A DNA stretch of 64,000 bases from DATAUD01 sp036501665 (GTDB lineage: Bacteria > Verrucomicrobiota > Verrucomicrobiia > Limisphaerales > Palsa-1400), in contig DASXZW010000001.1 of the NCBI GenBank assembly GCA_036501665.1, positions 62,001 to 126,000 of the forward strand, read 5' to 3'. Both the position numbers and the translations under genes were made by a program. The notes beneath the pieces were generated by a model. The model saw only the letters and a list, made by a program, of their open reading frames with translations. It searched no databases and was not told the DNA's origin. Shown here piece after piece: positions 1-7,709 of the stretch (position 1 is the stretch's first letter; each line of letters opens with the position of its first letter).

Positions 1-132
1 TTTTGCCAGACCGGCGATTCTCTCGGTCAATTCCTGATCGAGCAATTTCCAGCCGAGCCGTTGCGCCGCCTTCTCGGCGATCACGCTTCCGCCGGCTCCA
101 TACTCGCGTTCGATGACAAGTATTCGTTTCAT
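1..132 (-). CDS. cytidylate kinase-like family protein (5' part only)
   Basis: Only the first 44 codons lie in the window; the gene continues past the left edge. The N-terminus reads as a short beta strand (KRILVIEREYGAGG) followed by a helix and LLDQEL. This is the pattern of the Cytidylate_kin2 branch of P-loop NMP kinases, in which I-x-R-E-x-G-S/A-G-G replaces a classic Walker A and D-x-E-L follows. The ATG lies 3 bp after the stop of the upstream MFS transporter gene, so it is very likely co-transcribed with the efflux pair. Such proteins are usually called cytidylate kinase-like and their substrates are mostly untested. Core domain and length cannot be judged from this fragment. Confidence 0.75.
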   Translation of the reverse strand, partial: MKRILVIEREYGAGGSVIAEKAAQRLGWKLLDQELTERIAGLAK

Positions 133-135
133 ATG

Positions 136-1725
136 TTAATGAACCGCCACGCCGCCCTTGGATTTGACATTTTGAAAGAAGATCAGGCCCGCCAGACAAA
201 TCACACAAGCCCACATCAATTTATAAAACGTATCGACATACGCCCAGTAATTCGCCTGCTGGACGACCGTGTTGTAGATCGAGGCTTCCGCTCTTAACAA
301 AGCATCCGCCGGGCTGAAGTGTGGAGCGAACGCCTTTTGCATCGTCGCCAATTGTTGCTGATACGCGGGTTGAAGCGACGAGAATTGGCCGGCCAGAAAA
401 TTTTGGTGAACCTGCCCGTACCGCGCCAACATCGTTGAAAGCCACGAAATGCCGACGCTTCCCCCGACGTTGCGCATCAAGTTTTGAATGCCCGTCGCGC
501 TGCCGATTTGCTCGTTGCGCAATGTTCCGACGCTAAGCGTCGTCAACGGCACAAAAATGAATCCCATCCCGAAGCCCATCAGCAAATTCGAGGGGATGAT
601 GTTGCGCATGGCTACCTCCAGACTCAGCCGGCTAAAAACGAAACAGGAGATTCCCAGCACTATAAATCCGAAGAGCATCAGCAAACGCAGATTGACCTTT
701 TGGGACAGCACGCCAACAAATCCAAGGGCGACAAGCACTCCAATCCCGCGCGGGCTGACCGTCAGACCGGCATCCAACGCCGTGTATCCGAGCAGCGTCT
801 GAAGAAACAAAGGCAGCATCGTAACCAGGGCGTACAGCACCGCGCCAAACATCAGAAAGACGGCGCAACCGGCGGCAAAGTTTCGGTTGGTGAGTGTGCG
901 CAGGTTTACAATCGGAGTTTTGGAAGTTAATTCCCAAATAATAAAAAATATAAATGACACGGCTGAAATTCCCGCGCACCACCGCAGCCAGACCGTCCCA
1001 AACCAGTCCACTTCCTGGCCTTTGTCGAGGGTGATTTGAAGTGTCGCCAGCCAAATGGCAAGCAAACCAAATCCAATGGCGTCGAATCTCCCGCGGTTGG
1101 CCGTTTTGATGTAAGGCGGGTCTTCGACGAAAATTGAAATTAGAAAAACGGCCAGCGCGCCGACGGGAATGTTGATGTAGAACGCCCATCGCCAGGAATA
1201 ACTGTCTGTCAACCATCCGCCCAATGTCGGGCCAATGATCGGCGCGACGATGATGCCGACGCCATACACAGCCATAGCCGCGCCGCGCTTCGCTGGAGGA
1301 AAACTTTCCAGCAGGATCGCCTGAGCCAGCGGTTGCAGCGCGCCGCCTCCCGCCCCTTGAAGGATGCGCGCGAGAATGAGCATCCCCAGGCTCGTTGCCG
1401 CGCCGCACGCGAATGACGACGCTGTAAAGATGATAATGCAGCCGATCAAAAATCGCTTTCGCCCAAAAAATCCGCCAAACCACGCGCTCGTTGGCAGGAT
1501 GATTGCGTTCGACACCAGATAGCTCGTCAACACCCAGGTCGCTTCATCGGTGGAAGCGCCGAGGTTGCCCGCGATGTGCGGCAAAGCCACAGACGCAATC
1601 GAGGTGTCGAGCACTTCCATGAACGTCGCCAGCATCACCGAAAGCGCAATCAGCCACGGATTGAAGCGCGGACGCCACTGCGTTTGTTCCTTTGGCGCGG
1701 AATCCGGTTTTGGCGCGTCGCTCAT
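136..1725 (-). CDS. DHA2-family MFS drug efflux transporter (EmrB/QacA type)
   Basis: The 529-residue protein is predicted to have 14 membrane segments, the size and topology of the DHA2 (EmrB/QacA) drug:H+ antiporters. Typical family marks are the start of TM1 (LATFMEVLDTSIASVALP) carrying the D-T-S-I motif, the motif-A loop GGFFGRKRF near residue 85, and motif C (YGVGIIVAPIIGPTLGGWL) near residues 153-171. The start codon overlaps the stop of the upstream HlyD/EmrA-like gene by 4 bp (ATGA), as in emrAB operons. The pair should form an inner-membrane pump with a periplasmic adaptor that needs an outer-membrane channel encoded elsewhere. Substrate cannot be inferred. Confidence 0.93.
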   Translation of the reverse strand: MSDAPKPDSAPKEQTQWRPRFNPWLIALSVMLATFMEVLDTSIASVALPHIAGNLGASTDEATWVLTSYLVSNAIILPTSAWFGGFFGRKRFLIGCIIIFTASSFACGAATSLGMLILARILQGAGGGALQPLAQAILLESFPPAKRGAAMAVYGVGIIVAPIIGPTLGGWLTDSYSWRWAFYINIPVGALAVFLISIFVEDPPYIKTANRGRFDAIGFGLLAIWLATLQITLDKGQEVDWFGTVWLRWCAGISAVSFIFFIIWELTSKTPIVNLRTLTNRNFAAGCAVFLMFGAVLYALVTMLPLFLQTLLGYTALDAGLTVSPRGIGVLVALGFVGVLSQKVNLRLLMLFGFIVLGISCFVFSRLSLEVAMRNIIPSNLLMGFGMGFIFVPLTTLSVGTLRNEQIGSATGIQNLMRNVGGSVGISWLSTMLARYGQVHQNFLAGQFSSLQPAYQQQLATMQKAFAPHFSPADALLRAEASIYNTVVQQANYWAYVDTFYKLMWACVICLAGLIFFQNVKSKGGVAVH

Positions 1726-2834
1726 TTCACGGTCACCTTGGGTTCCACAGACATGCCGGGCGCAATGTCCAATTCAGACTGGTTCAACGGTTCGTCAAAC
1801 ACAATTTTGACAGGCACGCGCTGCACCACCTTGACGTAATTGCCAACCGCGTTTTCCGGCGGCAACAGGCTGAAGTTCGCGCCCGATCCGGCCTGCAAAC
1901 TGTCAACCCTGCCTTTGAATTTCCGACCTGGGTATGCGTCGATCTCGACGCTCACCGATTGACCCGGCTTGATGCGTTTCAGTTGAGTTTCTTTGAAATT
2001 AGCGACCACCCATACGTTGTCCGGCACAATGGCCAGCAACGATTGCCCGACGCTAATGTAAGCGCCTTGCTCAACTGTGCGGTGAGTAATGCGGCCCGTC
2101 GCTGGCGCGAGAATTTTCGTATAGGAAAGATTCAATTCAGCCTGGCGCAGACTGGCCTCAGACTGGCCGACTTGCGCAATCGCCGTTTCAAGGTCAGCGC
2201 GGTCGAGATCAACCTGCGCAGCAGCCGCCTTGGCCTGGTCGCGGGCGACTTCAACGCTGGATGAAGTGGAGACAGCCGTGGTCTGAGCGAGGTCCACTTG
2301 CGTGCGGGAGACGGCGTTGCTTTGCACCGATTTATAACGCGCTTCATCCGCTTTCGCCCGGTCCGCGACGGCTTGGGCGCCGGCAATCGCGTCTTCTTGT
2401 TGCTTGGCCTTGGCTTCATCGACCGCTATCTGCGCTTTCGCTTGAAGAACGTGGTCTTTCGCGGAAACGAGATTCGCCTGCGCTTGCGCCAATTGCGTTT
2501 GGTAATCGCTGTCGTCAACCTCAAGAATCGGATCGCCGACCTTGACGCGCTGGTTGTCATCGACCAACAACCGAACGACCGGCCCCGGCACGCGCGCGCT
2601 CACATACGGCACGTTCCCGGCGATGAATGCGTCGTCGGTTGTTTCATACGGCTCGATGAACTTAATATAAATGACAATGCCTGCCGCAATGATCACAAGC
2701 AGCACCAAACCCGCAACAACCAACGCAATCAACCGCTGCCGCTTTTGCTTGCGAGGCGGCGGGAGCGAAAGCGCCTCTGGTTCTGGTTTCTTTGAGGCTG
2801 GTTTTTCAGAACTCGAAGATGGTTTTTCGTCCAT
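1722..2834 (-). CDS. HlyD/EmrA-family membrane fusion protein
   Basis: The 370-residue protein has a charged cytoplasmic N-terminus, one membrane segment (LIALVVAGLVLLVIIAAGIV, about residues 37-56) and then the adaptor architecture. A biotinyl-lipoyl half motif surrounds AFIAGNVPYVSARVPGPV. An alanine-rich coiled-coil hairpin spans roughly residues 105-225. The second lipoyl half (KILAPATGRI) and a beta-barrel (VVANFKETQL) follow. These are hallmarks of EmrA. I chose ATG 2834 over an upstream in-frame TTG at 2909 because it starts directly before the cytoplasmic tail; no strong Shine-Dalgarno is seen for either. It is translationally coupled to the downstream MFS gene and should bridge it to an outer-membrane factor. 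Confidence 0.92.
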   Translation of the reverse strand: MDEKPSSSSEKPASKKPEPEALSLPPPRKQKRQRLIALVVAGLVLLVIIAAGIVIYIKFIEPYETTDDAFIAGNVPYVSARVPGPVVRLLVDDNQRVKVGDPILEVDDSDYQTQLAQAQANLVSAKDHVLQAKAQIAVDEAKAKQQEDAIAGAQAVADRAKADEARYKSVQSNAVSRTQVDLAQTTAVSTSSSVEVARDQAKAAAAQVDLDRADLETAIAQVGQSEASLRQAELNLSYTKILAPATGRITHRTVEQGAYISVGQSLLAIVPDNVWVVANFKETQLKRIKPGQSVSVEIDAYPGRKFKGRVDSLQAGSGANFSLLPPENAVGNYVKVVQRVPVKIVFDEPLNQSELDIAPGMSVEPKVTVK

Positions 2835-2914
2835 ATTATTATGTTGCCCTTTTACAAGCGAAATGGGCTGAATCAATCGCCAATCTGGCTGGTCCCGGCG
2901 CGAAAACAAAGTAT

Positions 2915-2943
2915 TTGGCTGTGGCGCAGGGATGTGCTAGTTT
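2915..2943 (+). promoter_or_regulatory. possible sigma70-type promoter of the DUF5666-like gene
   Basis: TTGGCT (2915-2920) and TAGTTT (2938-2943) are separated by 17 bp, 35 bp before the ATG at 2978. The -10 match is partial, so this is a guess from spacing and position. Confidence 0.35.
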
Positions 2944-2977
2944 CATCGCAGTTTCCTAAATCAAACAATTACAACAC

Positions 2978-3391
2978 ATGAAAACACTTGTTCAGAAGTC
3001 AATTACAAAGCTTTCGCTGGTCTTGTTGACCGCTGCGGCGTTGGCGGCTTTCCCCGCGAGCGCCCAGACTGCATCCACTTCGACCAATGCTCCGGCCGCC
3101 AGGCGGCATGCGTCTGACTTTTCCGGCGTTGTTTCTGCCGTCGATGATACGGGCATGACCATTACTCTCAAAGCGCGAAGCGGCGACGTGAAGGTGAAGG
3201 TCGCTTCCGAAACCAAAATCACCAAGGACCGCGAACCCGCCGTTTTCGGTGACATCAAAGAAGGTTTCCGCGCCAATGGCAATGGCAAGAAACAGGATGA
3301 CGGATCCTGGGTTGCAACGACATTGCGCATTAGCACCAAAGTCCGCCGCAGCCCATCCACTCCGCCTCCGGCAAGTTCCGACCAGAAATAA
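2978..3391 (+). CDS. small secreted DUF5666-like protein
   Basis: The 137-residue protein begins with a Sec signal peptide (hydrophobic LSLVLLTAAALAAFPASAQ, cleavage after AQ near residue 30). The mature part is one small beta domain: FSGVVSAVDDTGMTITLK, then a K-V-V-type strand, T-K-I-T-K, FGDIKEGFRANGNGKK and a final WVATTLRI strand. This order matches the DUF5666 (OB-like) pattern of a G-x-V-x-x-V strand, T-x-I-T and D-I-K-x-G-x-x-V. The tail is proline/serine rich and probably disordered. No function is known for the family. It is monocistronic, convergent with the kinase gene and followed by a clear terminator. Confidence 0.8.
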   Translation: MKTLVQKSITKLSLVLLTAAALAAFPASAQTASTSTNAPAARRHASDFSGVVSAVDDTGMTITLKARSGDVKVKVASETKITKDREPAVFGDIKEGFRANGNGKKQDDGSWVATTLRISTKVRRSPSTPPPASSDQK

Positions 3392-3416
3392 CCTGGCATC
3401 AAACCGGTTTTGTGCG

Positions 3417-3463
3417 AACCGGCGGATTGCATCCTCAGTGGCGAACTCCGCCGGTTTCTTTTT
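3417..3463 (+). terminator. rho-independent terminator after the DUF5666-like gene
   Basis: A perfect 10-bp stem, AACCGGCGGA (3417-3426) and TCCGCCGGTT (3447-3456), is followed by TCTTTTT. It sits between two convergent genes, 26 bp after the stop of the upstream one. The loop is long (20 nt), but the stem and T-run are convincing. Confidence 0.7.
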
Positions 3464-3468
3464 CCAAT

Positions 3469-4482
3469 TTAACGCTTCCACCAACTCTTGGTTGATGGGG
3501 GTTGTTGCGCGGTTTCCCTGACTTGTTGCACGAGCAATTGGCTTCGCGCCACTTCCAAAACCATCTGCATTTCGTCGTAAGTGGCGAAACGGTCCGACGG
3601 GTTTTTTGCCATTGCGCGCGCCAACGCCTCGCTCGTCGCTTGCGTAACTTCCGGCGCGACGTGGTTGGGCGGCGTCAACGGTGTATGCACATGCGCCGCG
3701 ACGACTTCATCCACAGTCGGCGCTTCAAAGGGAACATGCCCCGTAAGCGCGTGATACAACGTTCCGCCGAGGCTGTACATGTCCGAATGAAAGTCCTCTC
3801 CCTTGCGCTCGATCTTCTCCGGGGCAACGTAATAAACCGTTCCCCAAACGTGTTCTTCGTAGGTGTTGTCGGCTTCAGCGGCGCGAACCAGGCCAAAGTC
3901 GATCAGCTTCGGTTCGCCATCCGCATTGTAAAGTATGTTTCCTGGTTTGATGTCGCGGTGCAGCAGGTTGTGTTTGCGGGCGGCCTCAAGCGCGGAAGCC
4001 ATTTTAATTCCCACGTCCAAAACCTGCAATTCAGGAACTTTGCCGTTCGCTTCAATTCGCCCGTCCAGGCTTCCGTTATTGGCCAATTCCATCACCAAAT
4101 ACGGCTGGTCCTCGAATTCATCAAAGCTGTAAATGTGAATGATATTCGTGTGGTTCAGCGACGCCCCGGCCCGCGCCTCGCGGTAAAACGCCTGCATGAT
4201 TTCCGGGTCGGCGGCCATTTCGCGCTTCATCATTTTCAGCGCGACCTCACGGAGAAGTTTGGTGTCGTGGGCCGTATAAACAGTTCCCATTCCGCCGGAA
4301 GCGATGATCGTGCGCAGCTCAAAATTTCGCATCATCACCGGGAGCATGATGGGATGACCGCACTTCTTGCACTCTTCGACGGCAAAGGGCGCCAAGTCGC
4401 CTGAGATGAACGTCTTGGATTGGCACCGCCCGCACGTCACCATTTTCAGCGGCTTGCTGGCGCCTGTAGTCCCATCACTCAT
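3469..4482 (-). CDS. zinc-ribbon Ser/Thr protein kinase (PknB-like)
   Basis: The 337-residue protein starts with a four-cysteine zinc ribbon (CGRC about residues 16-19, CKKC about 36-39) and continues with a complete Hanks-type kinase domain. Visible elements are the glycine-rich loop ASGGMGTVYTA, the ATP lysine in VALKMMKRE, the catalytic loop HRDIKPGNILYN, DFG, and the activation segment GTVYYVAPEKIE. There is no membrane segment or extracellular sensor, so it is a soluble kinase. ATG 4482 (MSDGTTG) is preferred to upstream TTG codons. Kinases with small N-terminal zinc ribbons are frequent in the PVC group. The gene stands alone on the minus strand, so partner and substrate are unknown. 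Confidence 0.92.
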   Translation of the reverse strand: MSDGTTGASKPLKMVTCGRCQSKTFISGDLAPFAVEECKKCGHPIMLPVMMRNFELRTIIASGGMGTVYTAHDTKLLREVALKMMKREMAADPEIMQAFYREARAGASLNHTNIIHIYSFDEFEDQPYLVMELANNGSLDGRIEANGKVPELQVLDVGIKMASALEAARKHNLLHRDIKPGNILYNADGEPKLIDFGLVRAAEADNTYEEHVWGTVYYVAPEKIERKGEDFHSDMYSLGGTLYHALTGHVPFEAPTVDEVVAAHVHTPLTPPNHVAPEVTQATSEALARAMAKNPSDRFATYDEMQMVLEVARSQLLVQQVRETAQQPPSTKSWWKR

Positions 4483-4793
4483 CCGGCACAACGTAGCACG
4501 GAAAATTGCCGCCACAAGCTTGTTCGCGACGGCGCAAAAACGCCTTCCGGCGAGTTGGCCGACACTGAAAATCGCGCTCCCGAGTTGAAGCACACGACAA
4601 AATCCTTTGTTACCTTCGTTTCCTTGGTGTGCAAATGCTTTGTGGATGCCCTTCCAACAAACAGGAAGGAAAAAACTTTACAGAAGGAAACGAAGTCAAC
4701 GAAGTTCAAAATCCTCTCTCTCGTCTTTCATTTCATTCCTTAATGGATTCCGCTTCGCTTCTGTAAATCTCTTCTGTACCATCCCGCAAACTT
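4483..4793. other. 311-bp intergenic region with an inverted CTTCG-type repeat
   Basis: This spacer separates the divergent kinase and glycosyltransferase genes and holds no convincing ORF. It contains an inverted repeat listed separately (4613-4713). Promoters for both genes should lie here, but I cannot point to a clear -35/-10 pair. Confidence 0.6.
4613..4713. repeat. inverted repeat with CTTCGTTTCCTT arms (copy 1)
   Basis: The left arm (TTACCTTCGTTTCCTTGGTG at about 4613-4632) and right arm (AAGGAAACGAAGTCAACGAAG at about 4684-4704) share a 12-bp perfect inverted match (CTTCGTTTCCTT). They flank about 55 bp. A related copy lies at 27839-27937. In one reading frame it gives K-E-T-K-V-T-K-like shadow peptides, which should not be called genes. 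Confidence 0.6.
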
Positions 4794-5546
4794 ATGTTTC
4801 GTGGCAAAAAAGTGGTCGTTGTCATGCCCGCCTACAATGCGGCAAAAACCCTCGTGCAGACTTTCGACGAGGTGATGGCTGAGGACATCGTGGACAAGGT
4901 GATCGTCGTCGATGACGCCAGCCGCGACGAAACCACTGCATTGGCTCGAAGCCTTCCCGATACAATTGTTTTCACTCACGAGAAAAACCTTGGTTACGGC
5001 GGCAATCAAAAAAGCTGTTACCGCCTGGCGCTGGCTGAAGGCGCGGACATCGTCATCATGGTTCATCCCGACTCGCAATATACCCCGAAGCTCATCCCCG
5101 CGATGGCTTCGATGATTGCCAACGGACTCTATCCTTGTGTGCTGGGCAGCCGGATTTTGGGAAATTACGCGCTCGCTGGCGGAATGCCGCTGTGGAAATA
5201 CGTCGCCAATCGTTTCCTGACCTTTGCCGAAAATGTCCTGCTCGGCGCGAAACTTTCCGAATACCACACAGGCTACCGCGCCTTCTCCCGCGAAGTCCTT
5301 GAGCGACTTCCGCTCTCGGAAAACTCAAACGATTTCGTGTTCGACAACGAGATGCTCGCGCAGATTCTCTGGTTTAATTACACCATCGCCGAAGTCAGTT
5401 GCCCGACGAAATATTTCGCCGAGGCATCGTCGATCAACTTCACCCGGAGCGTCAAGTATGGGTTTGGCTGTCTTGGCACCGCGATTTCCTTTCGACTGGC
5501 GAGAATGAACCTGCATTCCTCCGCCATGTTTCCCCGGTCTCAGTGA
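4794..5546 (+). CDS. family 2 glycosyltransferase (DPM1/DPG-synthase-like)
   Basis: The 250-residue GT-A protein opens with VVVVMPAYNAAKTL, the typical GT2 N-terminal strand. It has VIVVDDASRDET (nucleotide-binding aspartates, about residues 37-48), KNLGYGGNQKSCY, and a D-x-D-like VHPDSQYTP near residue 90. The C-terminal part (EYHTGYRAFSREVLERLP) is characteristic of dolichyl/polyprenyl-phosphate sugar transferases. There are no membrane segments. Its TGA overlaps the GTG start of the next gene, a TMTC-like membrane transferase with TPRs. I infer it loads a lipid-linked sugar used by that membrane protein. Confidence 0.88.
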   Translation: MFRGKKVVVVMPAYNAAKTLVQTFDEVMAEDIVDKVIVVDDASRDETTALARSLPDTIVFTHEKNLGYGGNQKSCYRLALAEGADIVIMVHPDSQYTPKLIPAMASMIANGLYPCVLGSRILGNYALAGGMPLWKYVANRFLTFAENVLLGAKLSEYHTGYRAFSREVLERLPLSENSNDFVFDNEMLAQILWFNYTIAEVSCPTKYFAEASSINFTRSVKYGFGCLGTAISFRLARMNLHSSAMFPRSQ

Positions 5547-7528
5547 AACCAATCGCGCCTCAAAAACGGCGCGTTGGGCTGGTTTGCCTTGCGCTGGCTG
5601 TCGCGGCGCTGGTGGTGTTTGGCGGCGCATTGACATGCGATTTTGTCAATTACGACGACCCCACTTACATCACCTCCAATGCCGAGGTTCAGCGCGGCCT
5701 GAGCGCGGAAGGTGTCGTCTGGGCGTTCGAGACTTCAGACGCCAGCAACTGGCATCCGCTGACATGGCTTTCGCACATGACGGATGTGCAAATATTTGGG
5801 ATGAAACCAGCGGGCCATCATTTTACGAGCCTGCTTCTGCACGCGGCCAATGCTGTCTTGCTGTTCCTTATATTGAACGCGATGACCGGCGCGTTTTGGC
5901 GAAGCGCTGTGGTCGCGGCATTGTTCGCGTTGCACCCGCTTCGCGTGGAATCGGTGGTTTGGATTTCGGAACGCAAGGACGTTCTCAGCTCGTTTTTCTG
6001 GATGCTGGCGGTTTGGAGCTATGTCCAATTTCAGAAATCTCGCTCGAAGTTTTGGTACGCCGCCGCGCTCGCCTCGTTTGCGCTCGTCTTGATGGCCAAG
6101 CCGATGCTCGTGACGCTCCCGTTTGTCTTGCTGCTCCTGGATTACTGGCCACTCCGCCGTCCAATAGGGTGGGAGCTTTTACTGGAGAAAATTCCATTCC
6201 TCCTTCTGTCAATAATTTCCAGCGTCGTGACATTTCTCGTGCAGCGAAGCGGCGGCGCTGTTTCGCCATTGAGCGGCCTAGGGGTTCTCCCGCGAATTGC
6301 CAACGCGCTCATTTCCTACGCGCGTTATTTGGGGAAATTTTTTTGTCCCGTCCAATTATCGGTATTATACCCGCACCCGGGTTATTGGCCTTTCTGGCAA
6401 GTGGCGGGCGCTTCGCTGTTGCTGATTGCGATCACCGCATTCGTGATTTTTCGCGGGCGTGCTCAGCCTTATTTGATCGTGGGCTGGCTTTGGTTCCTGG
6501 GAATGCTCCTTCCCGCGATTGGCCTGGTGCAAGTTGGAATTCAATCAATGGCCGACCGCTACAGTTACTTGCCGATGGTCGGCATAACGATCATGGTTGT
6601 CTGGGGGGTGTCTGACGCGCTCGCGAGTCTTCCCAACAGTCGCCCAGTTTTGGGAACGTTGGGAGGAGTTGCCATCGCTTTGTGCGTAGTATTGACGCCT
6701 CTCCAGGTTCTCTACTGGCACGACAGCGACACGCTGTTCGAGCACGCCGTGGCTGTGACCAAAAACAATTATCTCGCCTACAACAACCTCGGGTTTTTCC
6801 TCTCCAATCGCGGCGAAACTGAGAAATCCATGCGCTATTACGAAAGCGCGCTGAAAATAAATCCAAATTACGACGAGGCGCGCAACAATCTCGGCTTCGC
6901 TTACGCAGCCCTGGGACGTTTTCAGGAGGCAACCAACGAATACATCAAGGCCCTAAGCCTTAACCCAAATCTTACCGAGGCCCACAACAACCTCGGCAAC
7001 GCCCTCGGCAGTCTCGGACTTAACGACGCCGCAATGCACGAATATGAGGTGGCTTTGCAGGAAAATCCCCGCCATGCCGAAGCCCATAATAATTACGGCA
7101 TCGCGCTGGCGATGCGCGGAAAGCTGGACGACGCCATCTCGCAATTCCGCCTCGCTATTTTTTACAAAGAAAATTACGCCAGCGCCCACAGCGACTTGGG
7201 CAATGCGCTCGCGATGAAAGGCGATTTCGCCTCCGCCGTGGCAGAATACCAAACTTGTCTTCGCCTCAGCCCAACCGACCCGCAGGCGCACAACAACCTC
7301 GCCAATGCTCTGGCGCAGCAAGGCAAGTTGGACGAAGCCGCAGCGCAATATCGCACTGCGCTGGAATTAAAACCGGAAAATCCCGAAGCCCACTTCAATC
7401 TCGGCGTCTGCCTTACGCGACAGGGAAAGAGCAGGGAGGCTGGTGAAGAATTCCGCGCGGCCCTGCGCCAGCGGCCGGATTATCCAGCCGCCCGACAACA
7501 ACTAAACGCTCTTAAAAAAAATCCGTAG
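5543..7528 (+). CDS. TMTC-like multi-pass membrane protein with C-terminal TPR array
   Basis: The 661-residue protein has a polytopic N-terminal half (about residues 1-390). The first extracytoplasmic loop carries VNYDDPTYI, NWHPLTWLSHM and GHHFTSLLLHA, the pattern of GT-C/PMT-like TMTC proteins in which the DD pair is the likely catalytic site. HPLRVESVVWISERKD is a second family mark. The C-terminal half has about eight TPR units (repeated AHNNLGNAL-type helices, about residues 410-650). I chose GTG 5543, which overlaps the stop of the upstream GT2 (GTGA), over an in-frame ATG at 5399 lying entirely inside that gene. Probable role: O-glycosylation or sugar-lipid-dependent modification of exported proteins, by analogy only. 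Confidence 0.85.
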   Translation: MKPIAPQKRRVGLVCLALAVAALVVFGGALTCDFVNYDDPTYITSNAEVQRGLSAEGVVWAFETSDASNWHPLTWLSHMTDVQIFGMKPAGHHFTSLLLHAANAVLLFLILNAMTGAFWRSAVVAALFALHPLRVESVVWISERKDVLSSFFWMLAVWSYVQFQKSRSKFWYAAALASFALVLMAKPMLVTLPFVLLLLDYWPLRRPIGWELLLEKIPFLLLSIISSVVTFLVQRSGGAVSPLSGLGVLPRIANALISYARYLGKFFCPVQLSVLYPHPGYWPFWQVAGASLLLIAITAFVIFRGRAQPYLIVGWLWFLGMLLPAIGLVQVGIQSMADRYSYLPMVGITIMVVWGVSDALASLPNSRPVLGTLGGVAIALCVVLTPLQVLYWHDSDTLFEHAVAVTKNNYLAYNNLGFFLSNRGETEKSMRYYESALKINPNYDEARNNLGFAYAALGRFQEATNEYIKALSLNPNLTEAHNNLGNALGSLGLNDAAMHEYEVALQENPRHAEAHNNYGIALAMRGKLDDAISQFRLAIFYKENYASAHSDLGNALAMKGDFASAVAEYQTCLRLSPTDPQAHNNLANALAQQGKLDEAAAQYRTALELKPENPEAHFNLGVCLTRQGKSREAGEEFRAALRQRPDYPAARQQLNALKKNP

Positions 7529-7548
7529 TCAAACATGCAGTTGACAAG

Positions 7549-7694
7549 GGTAGCGCGACCGTCTCGGTCGCCCCAGTCGGCGTCCCGCCGACTGATTCCC
7601 GATTTAAACCATCCTCGTAAGGTGAACTGGCCCTGTACTGATGTCTCCGGCGAGACGCCGTAGGCCACAGTCGGGACGACCGTGCTCCCACACG
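7549..7694. repeat. composite palindromic intergenic repeat (GACCG/CCGACTG hairpins)
   Basis: The gap between convergent genes holds several short palindromes: GCGACCG-TCTC-CGGTCGC (about 7554-7571), CAGTCGGCG with CGCCGACTG spaced by TCCC, and GGCGAGACGCC. The right end GTCGGGACGACCGTGCTCCC resembles REP-type extragenic palindromes common in this phylum. It is a different family from the GGACGCCTCG element. No ORF is supported here. Confidence 0.5.
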
Positions 7695-7709
7695 AATTTT
7701 AGACGTCAA

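Noticed and set aside
632..1483. 283-residue minus-strand ORF in another frame of the MFS gene
   Set aside because: Arg/Ala-rich out-of-frame reading of a gene with intact transporter motifs.
3502..4404. 300-residue plus-strand ORF
   Set aside because: Antisense to the Ser/Thr kinase, whose catalytic motifs are all intact.
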